A stretch of DNA of 64,000 bases from positions 62,001-126,000 of the forward strand of contig NZ_QOHJ01000002.1 of the NCBI RefSeq assembly GCF_003319185.1, written 5' to 3'. Below the pieces are notes generated by a model, which worked only from the letters and a program-made list of their open reading frames with translations, made no database searches and was not told the DNA's origin. This stretch comes from Blastococcus sp. TF02A-30 (GTDB lineage Bacteria; Actinomycetota; Actinomycetes; Mycobacteriales; Geodermatophilaceae). Shown here in pieces: positions 43,918 to 51,819 of this stretch; within the stretch, counting starts at the first letter, position 1, and each line of letters opens with the position of its first letter. Position numbers and translations under genes: made by a program.

Positions 43918-43939
43918 CCCCGCGCGACGTCGCGCGGGG
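43918..43939. terminator. 22-bp perfect palindrome after the STAS gene
   Basis: CCCCGCGCGAC is followed at once by its exact reverse complement. It starts 15 bp after the STAS stop and is 64 bp before the thiolase GTG. It likely ends the STAS transcript. Confidence 0.65.
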
Positions 43940-44003
43940 GAGGAGGGCAGACTCGGGGTCGCTCGGGCCCGCACCGGCGCCCGGACCCCCGAGGAGGACC
44001 CCC

Positions 44004-45221
44004 GTGCGAGACGCGGTCATCTGCGAGCCCCTCCGGACGCCCGTCGGCGGCTTCGGCGGCTCGTTGCGCGACGTCCCCGTCCAGGACCTGGCCAGCGCCG
44101 TCATCCGGGCGCTGGTCGAGCGGACCGGGCTCCCGCCGGAGTCGGTGGACGACGTCCTGCTCGGCCACTGCTACCCGACGATGGACGCACCGGCCCTCGG
44201 TCGCGTCGCCGCGCTGGACGCCGGTCTGCCGGTCACCGCCTCGGGGCTGCAGATCGACCGCCGCTGCGGCTCGGGGCTGCAGGCCGTCGTCTACGCGGCC
44301 ATGCAGGTGCAGACCGGGGCCGCCGACCTCGTGCTGGCCGGCGGCGCGGAGTCGATGAGCAACGCGCCGTTCTACTCGACCGCCATGCGCTGGGGGATCA
44401 AGGCCGGACCAGGCGTCCTGCTGCAGGACGGGCTTGCCCGCGGCCGCGTCACCGCCGGCGGCCGGAACCACCCGGTGCCCGGCGGCATGCTCGAGACCGC
44501 CGAGAACCTGCGCCGCGAGTACCGGATCTCCCGGGAGGAGCAGGACGAGTACTCGGTGCGCAGCCACCAGCGGGCCGCGGCCGCCACCGAGGCCGGCCGG
44601 TTCGCCGACGAGATCGTCCCGATCACGGTGAAGGGCCGGAAGAGCGAGACCGTCGTCGACCGCGACGAGCACATCCGCCCCGACTCGAGCGTCGAGACGC
44701 TGGCCAAGCTGCGGCCGATCATGGGCAAGGACGACCCGGAGGCCACCGTCACCGCGGGCAACGCCAGCGGGCAGAACGACGGCGCCGCGGTCGCGATCGT
44801 CACCTCGCCGGAGAAGGCCGCCGAGCTCGGGCTGCGCCCGCTGGCCCGGCTGGTCTCCTGGAGCGTGGCCGGCGTGCCGCCGAGGACCATGGGCATCGGC
44901 CCGGTGCCGGCGACCGAGAAGGCCCTGGGCCTGGCCGGGCTGAAGCTCGCCGACATCGACCTGATCGAGCTCAACGAGGCGTTCGCGTCCCAAGTGCTCG
45001 CCGTCGCGCGGGAGTGGGCGTTCACCGACGCCGACTGGGAGCGCACCAACGTCAACGGCTCGGGCATCTCGCTCGGCCACCCGGTGGGCGCCACCGGCGG
45101 GCGGATCCTCGCCACGCTGCTGCGCGAGATGGACCGCCGCGAGGCCCGCTACGGCCTGGAGACGATGTGCATCGGCGGCGGCCAGGGCCTGGCCGCGGTG
45201 TTCGAGCGGGTCGCGCCGTGA
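44004..45221 (+). CDS. Acetyl-CoA C-acyltransferase (thiolase)
   Basis: A 405-residue thiolase. The nucleophile is C88 (QIDRRCGSGLQ), the base C389 (CIGGGQG), with H359 in GHPVGATGG. It condenses two acetyl-CoA or cleaves 3-ketoacyl-CoA. The neighbour, overlapping by 4 bp, is an SDR like acetoacetyl-CoA reductase, so the pair could make 3-hydroxyacyl-CoA or act in fatty acid breakdown. GAGGAGG precedes the GTG. Confidence 0.92.
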   Translation: MRDAVICEPLRTPVGGFGGSLRDVPVQDLASAVIRALVERTGLPPESVDDVLLGHCYPTMDAPALGRVAALDAGLPVTASGLQIDRRCGSGLQAVVYAAMQVQTGAADLVLAGGAESMSNAPFYSTAMRWGIKAGPGVLLQDGLARGRVTAGGRNHPVPGGMLETAENLRREYRISREEQDEYSVRSHQRAAAATEAGRFADEIVPITVKGRKSETVVDRDEHIRPDSSVETLAKLRPIMGKDDPEATVTAGNASGQNDGAAVAIVTSPEKAAELGLRPLARLVSWSVAGVPPRTMGIGPVPATEKALGLAGLKLADIDLIELNEAFASQVLAVAREWAFTDADWERTNVNGSGISLGHPVGATGGRILATLLREMDRREARYGLETMCIGGGQGLAAVFERVAP

Positions 45222-45964
45222 GGGTCGCGGTCGTCACCGGGGCGGCGCGGGGCATCGGGGCGGCCACCGCGCAGCGGCTCGCCGCCGACGGGTTCGCCGT
45301 CGCCGTCCTCGACCTGCGCGAGGACGACTGCGCCGGCACCGTCGCCGCGATCGAGGCGGCCGGCGGCCGGGCGCTGGCGGTGGGCGCCGACGTCGCCGAC
45401 GCCGAGCAGGTGCAGGCGGCCGTCGACCGGATCGCCGCGGAGCTCGGCCCGCCGGTGGTGCTGGTGAACAACGCCGGGGTCACCCGCGACAACCTGCTGT
45501 TCAAGATGAGCGACGCCGACTGGGACGTCGTCATGCACGTGCACCTGCGCGGCTCGTTCCTCATGACCCGCGCGGTGCAGAAGCACATGATCGACGCCGG
45601 CTGGGGCCGGATCGTGAACCTGTCGAGCACCTCGGCGCTGGGCAACCGCGGCCAGGCCAACTACGCCACCGCCAAGGCCGGCCTGCAGGGCTTCACCAAG
45701 ACCCTGGCCATCGAGCTGGGCAAGTTCGGCGTCACCGCCAACGCCATCGCGCCGGGCTTCATCCAGACCGAGATGACGAAGGCGACGGCGGAGCGGATCG
45801 GCGAGGAGTGGGAGCCCTACGTGGCCAAGCGCGCCGCCGCGATCCCGGTGGCCCGCGCCGGTGTGCCCGAGGACATCGCGCACACGGTCTCGTTCTTCGT
45901 GAGCGAGGGCGCCGGCTTCGTCTCCGGTCAGGTGGTCTACGTCGCCGGCGGCCCGCGGAACTGA
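45218..45964 (+). CDS. SDR, FabG/acetoacetyl-CoA reductase-like
   Basis: A 248-residue classical SDR. TGAARGIG (residues 7-14), NNAG (84-87) and the catalytic set S137, Y149, K153 are intact. The sequence NLLFKMSDADWDVVMHVHLRGSF is close to 3-oxoacyl reductases. Its GTG overlaps the thiolase stop (GTGA), so it should reduce the 3-ketoacyl-CoA made by that enzyme. No polyhydroxyalkanoate synthase lies nearby. Confidence 0.9.
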   Translation: MRVAVVTGAARGIGAATAQRLAADGFAVAVLDLREDDCAGTVAAIEAAGGRALAVGADVADAEQVQAAVDRIAAELGPPVVLVNNAGVTRDNLLFKMSDADWDVVMHVHLRGSFLMTRAVQKHMIDAGWGRIVNLSSTSALGNRGQANYATAKAGLQGFTKTLAIELGKFGVTANAIAPGFIQTEMTKATAERIGEEWEPYVAKRAAAIPVARAGVPEDIAHTVSFFVSEGAGFVSGQVVYVAGGPRN

Positions 45965-45967
45965 GCC

Positions 45968-47347
45968 TCAGGGGCGCGGCCAGTCGCCGGCCAGCGCGGC
46001 GCCGATCCGCGCCGACCAGGTCGCCACGTCCTCCCGGGTCCGGCCGACGGGCGGCGCGGCGGACACCTGCTCGACGAGCAGCTGCCGCTGGTGGTCGACG
46101 GCCTTCCGCTGGTCGGCCGCGGTCGTGCGCCAGGCGGTCTCGGCCAGGAGGGCGAACAGCCGCTCGACCACCGCGGCGTCGCGGTGGCCGTAGCAGCGCG
46201 GCTGGGTGAGGGCGAGGTCCAGGAGGGCGGCGAACTCCCACGACGGGACGGTGAGCCGCTCGGCACCCGACGCGTCGGTCACCCGGCGGTGCCACGTGCT
46301 CCGCGAGGCGAGCGCGCCGAGCAGGGCCGACACGTGCGACAGCGCGTGGACGGCGGTCGTCGGGTCGTTGATGCCGGGGGACAGGCCCCGCACCACGATG
46401 TCCACGAGCTTGCGCAGGCCGTAGCTGGGATCGCCCTCGTCCTGCCGCTCGTGGGCCACCAGCAGCCCTCGATCCAGCACCTCGGCCAGCTCGTCCACCG
46501 GCACGCCGGCGTCCGGGGTGTCGGGGTCCGGGGTGTCGGCCCAGGCCCAGGCCACCGGGGTTCCCTCGACCACCGGGTCGCCCGGCCGCGGGACCAGCCT
46601 CAGCCGCGTCCGCGTGGCGGTCAGCGCATCCAGCAGCGGGTCCTCCCGCACCTGGACCAGGAAGCCGCTGCGCCGCGCGCACACCGGCCGGGCGTGCGGG
46701 GGTACCGCCGGGAGGCCCCCGGCCGGCTGGTCGGCCAGCTGGTCGGCCAGCCGGTGCAACGTCGCCGAGGCCTCGGCGTGCACGTCCCGCATCATCGTCT
46801 CGGCCCGCAGCTGGCGGGTCTGGTGGTTCAGGAACGCCACCAGCGCCGCGACCGAGGCGAGGGTGAGCACGAAGGCGACCGAGACCGACAGCCGGGGGAC
46901 GAAGGCGCCGCCGGCGTCCTCGTCGGCGGACCGGACGGTGCGCAGCACGACCAGGGCGTAGACGAACGTGCCGAGCAGGACGCCCAGGCAGGTCTGCACC
47001 ACCCGGTCGCGGACAAAGGTCTGCAGGAGGCGCGGCGAGTACTGGCTGCTCGCCAGCTGCAGGGTGACGATCGTGAGCGACAGGAGCAGCGTGGTCACCG
47101 AGATCAGCGACGAGGCGATCGCCGACAGCATGGTGCGTGCCGCGGACGGGCCGCCGCCGAACACGAAGGTGATCGGGTGGTCGCCGTAGGCGAGGGCCTC
47201 GTCGACCGCCGGAAGCGCCACCCCGAGTCCCACGGCCAGCGCGACGGCGAGCGCCGGCAGCGGCCACAGGGTGCCGGTCAGCGCCAGCCGGAGGGCGGTC
47301 CAGCGCGATCCCCCGGCCCGGCGTGCGGGGGCCCCGGCGCCGGTCAC
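45968..47347 (-). CDS. DUF2254 family membrane protein
   Basis: A 459-residue protein. Four hydrophobic segments lie in the first 170 residues (ALTGTLWPLPALAVALAVGLGV, SLISVTTLLLSLTIVTLQLASSQYSPR, and two more), followed by a long soluble domain. The LASSQYSPRLLQTFVRDR and GLSPGINDPTTA blocks are the DUF2254 signature. Function unknown. Its GTG overlaps the stop of the upstream DUF1206 gene, so they are co-expressed. Confidence 0.88.
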   Translation of the reverse strand: MTGAGAPARRAGGSRWTALRLALTGTLWPLPALAVALAVGLGVALPAVDEALAYGDHPITFVFGGGPSAARTMLSAIASSLISVTTLLLSLTIVTLQLASSQYSPRLLQTFVRDRVVQTCLGVLLGTFVYALVVLRTVRSADEDAGGAFVPRLSVSVAFVLTLASVAALVAFLNHQTRQLRAETMMRDVHAEASATLHRLADQLADQPAGGLPAVPPHARPVCARRSGFLVQVREDPLLDALTATRTRLRLVPRPGDPVVEGTPVAWAWADTPDPDTPDAGVPVDELAEVLDRGLLVAHERQDEGDPSYGLRKLVDIVVRGLSPGINDPTTAVHALSHVSALLGALASRSTWHRRVTDASGAERLTVPSWEFAALLDLALTQPRCYGHRDAAVVERLFALLAETAWRTTAADQRKAVDHQRQLLVEQVSAAPPVGRTREDVATWSARIGAALAGDWPRP

Positions 47348-48210
47348 GACGACGGGTCGCGATCGGGGTAGCGGGCGCGGGCCAGGGCGTAGAGCCCGAA
47401 CGCGGCGAAGCCCACGACGACCGCGGTGAGCAGCCACGGCCCGGCCCGCACGCCGGCGATGGCGGTCATGGCGCCGTCGAGCCCGGTGGCGGTGGAGACG
47501 TCGGCCGAGGCCGCCGCGCGCCAGAGCAGGACGCCGACCAGCCCGAAGGCGATGCCCTTGGCGACGTAGCCGACCCGGCCGATGCCCTCGATGAGCGGTT
47601 CCCAGCGGTCGGGGGTGGCCGGCAGGTCGACGTCCTTCATGAATCCGCCGGTGAAGCCGCGGACGACGGTGTACGCGCCGACCGCGAGCACCCCCACCGC
47701 GGCGGCGCCCACGGCGACCGCCCCGCCGGGGATGTGCAGCGCGTCGTCGGTGAGCTCCTGCAGCCGCTCGTCGGCCTCGTACTCCAGGCCGAGCGCGAAG
47801 AGCAGCGCGGTGACCCCGAGGACGCCGTAGACCAGCGCCTTGGCCAGGCACTTGGCGCAGACGACGGCGGTGCGCACGCGGTGCGCCCGGTCGAGCAGCC
47901 CGCGCCACCACAGCAGCACCTCACCGGCCTGCCACACGGCGAGCGCGAGCATGCCCAGCCCGATCGTCCAGAGCAGCACCCGCCCGCCGGGGCCGGTGGC
48001 GACGGTCTCCAGCGCCCCGGTCTGGTCGGCGTCGGCGCCGCGCAGCCCCCAGGCCATGCGCAGCGCCAGCCAGCCGATGAGGAAGTGGACGGCGGCGTAG
48101 GCGATCAGCCCCACGCGGGCGAGGTGCGTGAGCACCGGGTGGTCGGTGACCTCGCGGGCCTGCTCGACGGCGGCGTGCACGCGGTCGCGCAGCGAGCGGG
48201 CGGAAGGCAC
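47344..48210 (-). CDS. DUF1206 family membrane protein (copy 1)
   Basis: A 288-residue protein with six helices built from three two-helix repeats, each starting with a form of LARVGLIAYAAVHFLIGWLAL; the second is near residue 115 and the third near 205 (VGYVAKGIAFGLVGVLLW). This triple repeat is the DUF1206 hallmark. Role unknown. It is coupled to the DUF2254 gene, and a second, clearly related copy is 318 bp away on the same strand. Confidence 0.9.
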   Translation of the reverse strand: MPSARSLRDRVHAAVEQAREVTDHPVLTHLARVGLIAYAAVHFLIGWLALRMAWGLRGADADQTGALETVATGPGGRVLLWTIGLGMLALAVWQAGEVLLWWRGLLDRAHRVRTAVVCAKCLAKALVYGVLGVTALLFALGLEYEADERLQELTDDALHIPGGAVAVGAAAVGVLAVGAYTVVRGFTGGFMKDVDLPATPDRWEPLIEGIGRVGYVAKGIAFGLVGVLLWRAAASADVSTATGLDGAMTAIAGVRAGPWLLTAVVVGFAAFGLYALARARYPDRDPSS

Positions 48211-48528
48211 GCGCCGATCGTGCGGGATGCGCCTGCCATGGGCGACCCGGGCCGCTGGCGTGCCGGCGTGCCCACGGCGGGAGTGCGACTGCTGGCCACG
48301 CCCGTTCCGGCGCGACGCACCGTCACCGCGCCCCCCGACCCCGCGGCGTCGTCCGCACCGCGTGACGTCGTCCTCGTCGTGCGGCCGTGAGGCGCGCGGT
48401 CGACCGCGCGCCTCACCGCGACACCGCGAGGTCGACGACGCGGCGCGCGCTCGACCGACGCGCGAGAGCGAGGTCCGGACCCGGGCGGTGCGTGAGGTCA
48501 CCGCGTTCCTCGACCGCGAGCTGCGGGC
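48211..48528. repeat. Spacer with 30-bp perfect palindrome between DUF1206 genes
   Basis: This 318-bp stretch has no gene I can support. At 48387-48416 it holds a perfect 30-bp palindrome centred on GTCGAC, with arm GTGAGGCGCGCGGTC. Around it are further GCGCGC-rich segments. Since it lies downstream of the second DUF1206 gene, it may be its terminator. Confidence 0.6.
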
Positions 48529-49371
48529 TCAGGTGCGCTCGGGGTAGCGGGCCCGCACGAAGAGGTAGGCGCCGAAGGCGGCGATGCCGAGCGCGACGAG
48601 CGTCAGGAGCCACTGGCCGAACGGTGCGTCGAGGATCGTGTGCATGGCGCCGTCCAGGCCGGTCGCCTTGGCCGGGTCGAAGGTGACCGCCGCGTAGACC
48701 AGCAGGCCGCCGACCACCCCGAGCGCGACGCCCTTGCCGGGGTAGCCGACCTGACCGAGCCGGGTGACCAGCCGGACCGCCGGTCGCGGCGCCTCGCCGA
48801 GGTCGATCTCCTTGAGGAACCGCTTCGTGACGCCCTTGTAGACGTGGTAGGCGCCCACCCCCACCAGCACGAGCCCGGCGGCACCCACCAGCCAGCGCCC
48901 GGCGGGCCAGCCGAAGACGCCGGCGGCGGTGTCCTGCTGCTGCTGGGAGCTCGAGCCCGAGCTGCTGCTGCCGGTGGCGAACCGGATCGCCAGCACGGCC
49001 AGCGCGGCGTAGACCGCGGCCTTGACCACCGCCTTCCCGGACCTGCGCAGGGCGCGGGTGCGCTGCTTGCCCGACGCCGACCACCCGGACCGCCAGCGCA
49101 CCACCTCGAGTGCCTGCCAGACCGCCAGCGCGATCAGGCCGACGGCCACGATCCACAGCAGCGGCTTCCCCAGCGGGGACTCGGCGAGGGTGGCCATCGC
49201 GCCGGACTGGTCGGCCTGCTGGTCGCCGCCGCCCCACGCCAGCTGCAGCGCCAGCCAGGCCAGCAGGAGGTGCACGACGCCGTAGGCGATCAGGCCCACG
49301 CGGGCCAGGTGCTCCAGGCCGTCGCCGTCGGCGGCGCCGAGGACGCGGCCGGCCGAACGCTGCGCACTCAT
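48529..49371 (-). CDS. DUF1206 family membrane protein (copy 2)
   Basis: A 280-residue paralogue of the previous protein, sharing the three-repeat structure (HLARVGLIAYGVVHLLLAWLAL, then the middle repeat, then VGYPGKGVALGVVGGLLVY) and the end FVRARYPER. It has a low-complexity Ser/Gly/Gln insert near residue 135-147 between helices. The pair arose by an old duplication, as much of the sequence has drifted. Function unknown. Confidence 0.9.
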   Translation of the reverse strand: MSAQRSAGRVLGAADGDGLEHLARVGLIAYGVVHLLLAWLALQLAWGGGDQQADQSGAMATLAESPLGKPLLWIVAVGLIALAVWQALEVVRWRSGWSASGKQRTRALRRSGKAVVKAAVYAALAVLAIRFATGSSSSGSSSQQQQDTAAGVFGWPAGRWLVGAAGLVLVGVGAYHVYKGVTKRFLKEIDLGEAPRPAVRLVTRLGQVGYPGKGVALGVVGGLLVYAAVTFDPAKATGLDGAMHTILDAPFGQWLLTLVALGIAAFGAYLFVRARYPERT

Positions 49372-49472
49372 GCGGTGGACTCCTTCACGGCGACGAGGGG
49401 AACGGTTCAGCGTGGCACGCGCGACGTCGCGCTGCCTGCCGATACCGCGGACGGGTGAGGGACACTGGGTCC

Positions 49473-50129
49473 GTGGCGAACGCTGGAACCGGCATCCTGA
49501 CCGCGCAGCCCACCCCCGGGGTGGCCCGACGGGCGTGGCCGCGCTGGCTGGCGCTGGGCGTCGCGATGATCGCCGTCGCGGTCGTGTCGGCGGTCTGGAC
49601 CGAGGGCGGCTCGCGGCTGCTGCTCGGCGCGCTGGGCCTGTTCCTCGCCGTCCGGGGCGCGGTCCTGCTGCGCAGCGCGCCGGACCTCGACGGCGAGCTG
49701 GCCGGCCGGGCCCGGAGCCTGGGGACCGTCGCGGGCCTCGCGGGCGTCGCCGCGCTCGTCGTCGCCCTCATCTCCGGAGCCGCGGCCGCGACCGTGCTGC
49801 TCGTCGGCGTCCCCGTGCTCCTGATCGGCGGGGCCCTCGCGCTGCTCTCCCGCGGCGGCGTCGCCCGCCGGGGTGGTCAGGTGCTGGGCGTGTGGGCGGT
49901 GCTGGTCACCGGCCTGATCGTCGCCACGGGCCTGGGCCGCGACTGGGACCGCGCCGCCGACCTGGCCACCGTCGCCGCCGCGCTGGCCGTCGCCGTCCTC
50001 GGCGTGCCCGTGCTGGTCGCCGCGGCCAACCTGCGCTCGGTGGCGGCGCAGCCGGAGCCGGAGCCCGCACCGGTGCGCGCCGGCTGCGGTGGCTGCGCCT
50101 GCGGTGCCGGGGGCTGCGGCGCCGCCTGA
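49473..50129 (+). CDS. Six-helix membrane protein with cysteine-rich tail
   Basis: A 218-residue protein with about six hydrophobic helices between residues 22 and 190 and a short acidic/proline linker. The tail is Gly/Cys-rich: C205, C208, C210 and C215 in the last 14 residues. Four closely set cysteines suggest metal binding or a redox-active tail. I do not recognise the family. The GTG start at 49473 is supported by the preceding GGGTGAGGG. Confidence 0.7.
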   Translation: MANAGTGILTAQPTPGVARRAWPRWLALGVAMIAVAVVSAVWTEGGSRLLLGALGLFLAVRGAVLLRSAPDLDGELAGRARSLGTVAGLAGVAALVVALISGAAAATVLLVGVPVLLIGGALALLSRGGVARRGGQVLGVWAVLVTGLIVATGLGRDWDRAADLATVAAALAVAVLGVPVLVAAANLRSVAAQPEPEPAPVRAGCGGCACGAGGCGAA

Positions 50130-50173
50130 CCCCTTCCGTGTCGCAGGCGTTCCGCCGCGGGTAGGGGCGGGGC

Positions 50174-51778
50174 GTGACCGGACACGTCTTCGTGGTGGGC
50201 GCCGATCTCACCCGGCTGTCGTGCGACGACGTCCTCGTCCCGACCGGCCGCACGCTGCGGGTGTCGCCGGGCTGGTGCCCGCTGCTGCCCCCGGAGCTGG
50301 TCACCGACGCCGACGACACCGGTGCCTGCGTGGGCCTGTCCTGGTCCGGCGACGAGCGGGTGCTCGCGGTCCCGGGTGAGGGCGCCCGCCGGGTGTGGCT
50401 GGTCGACACCGTCGACGACCAGGGCCGCGGCCTGCCGTGGCTGCTCGACGGCGCGCGGGAGGCGCTGGCCGCCGTCGCCCGGCGGGAGGTGCGGGAGCCC
50501 GCGCACGGCCGTGCCCGTCGGCTGGTGGGGCTGCCGGCGCTGGGCACCGGCTGGGGCGGTGCGGCGGGCCAGCGCGGAGCGCTGCTGCAGCAGCTGCTGC
50601 CGGTGCTCCGCGAGGCGGCCGAGGAGCACGGCTTCGACGTCGCCCTCGTGCTCAAGGGGGCCAGCGACCTGGCCGCCGCGCAGCGGGTGCGCCGGGGGGA
50701 GGACGGCGGCTGGGACCTGCCCGGTCACCTGCAGGAGCTGGCCGGTGACCTCGGGGAGCGGGCCCGGCGGGGGCAGCTGGCGTTGTTCATCGGCGCCGGG
50801 GTGAGCGCCGCGGCGGGCCTGCCCACCTGGGAGCAGCTGCTCGACGAGCTGGCCGCCCGGTCCGGGCTGCCCGGCGATCTGCGCGCCGGGCTGGCCCAGC
50901 TGCCGCCGCAGGACGCCGCCGCGCTGCTGGCCCGCGAGCTGGGGCGCGACGAGGTCGAGGGCTTCGTCGAGCAGCGCTTCGGCCCCGGGCCCTACGCGCT
51001 GGCGCACGCGCTGATCGCCGACCTGCCGGTGCAGGAGTACGTGACGACGAACTACGACCCGCTGGTCGAGCTCGCCGCCGCCGACATCGGCCGCGACCCG
51101 CGGGTGCTGCCCTTCCAGGAGGCGCTGCCCGGGGCGCCCTGGCTGCTCAAGCTGCACGGCGACTCGGCGCACCCGGAGAGCGTCGTGCTGACCCGCGAGG
51201 AGTACCTGGAGTTCGGCGACACCCGGGCCGCGCTGGCCGGCGTGCTGCACTCGCTGCTGCTCACCCGGCACGTGCTGTTCGTCGGCACCTCGATGCTGGA
51301 CGACGACCTGATCCGGATCTCCCACCAGGTGCGCAGCGCGCTGCAGGTGCAGGGCTCCGACGGCGGCCACCGCAGCGGCACGGTGCTGGCGCTCCGCGAG
51401 GACCCGGCCCGCGCCCGGCTGTGGGAGCGGGACGTGGAGACCGTCGCGATGGCCCCGGCCGATGCGTCGCCGGCCGAGGCGGCGCGGCTGCTCGAGGTGC
51501 TGCTGGACCTGATCGGCTGCCTGTCCACCCCGCCCACCGGCTACCTCCTGGACCCCGCCTACCGCGGGCTGCTCGATGACGAGGAACGGGCGCTGGCCGA
51601 CGTGCTGGGGACGGTCGGCGCAGTGGTGCCCGACGGCGGCGACTCGACAGCCGCCCAGGAGGTCGCCGCGCTGCTGCGCCGGCTCGGCCACGGCGTCAGC
51701 GGCGGTCGCGGCGAGCCACCCGTCGACGGCGCGACCCGGCGGCGCGACGACCGGGTGCAGGAGCAGCGGCCGGGCTGA
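50174..51778 (+). CDS. SIR2-domain protein with macro-like N-terminal domain
   Basis: A 534-residue protein. A SIR2_2-type domain fills about residues 198-450: NAD-binding GAGVS at 207-211, TTNYD at 291-295 and KLHGD at 326-330 (likely catalytic Asn293 and His328), then VGTSMLDDDL near 370. The N-terminal 180 residues begin with VVGADLTRLSCDDVLVPTG and later have VGLPALGTGWGG, which resemble the ADP-ribose-binding edges of macro domains. SIR2_2 proteins are often NAD-consuming phage-defence effectors. No partner defence gene is adjacent. GTG start 45 bp after the membrane-protein gene. Confidence 0.8.
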   Translation: MTGHVFVVGADLTRLSCDDVLVPTGRTLRVSPGWCPLLPPELVTDADDTGACVGLSWSGDERVLAVPGEGARRVWLVDTVDDQGRGLPWLLDGAREALAAVARREVREPAHGRARRLVGLPALGTGWGGAAGQRGALLQQLLPVLREAAEEHGFDVALVLKGASDLAAAQRVRRGEDGGWDLPGHLQELAGDLGERARRGQLALFIGAGVSAAAGLPTWEQLLDELAARSGLPGDLRAGLAQLPPQDAAALLARELGRDEVEGFVEQRFGPGPYALAHALIADLPVQEYVTTNYDPLVELAAADIGRDPRVLPFQEALPGAPWLLKLHGDSAHPESVVLTREEYLEFGDTRAALAGVLHSLLLTRHVLFVGTSMLDDDLIRISHQVRSALQVQGSDGGHRSGTVLALREDPARARLWERDVETVAMAPADASPAEAARLLEVLLDLIGCLSTPPTGYLLDPAYRGLLDDEERALADVLGTVGAVVPDGGDSTAAQEVAALLRRLGHGVSGGRGEPPVDGATRRRDDRVQEQRPG

Positions 51779-51819
51779 CCCGGGATTGCGCCGGGCCGCC
51801 CCGGGGCAGGGGGAGCGGC

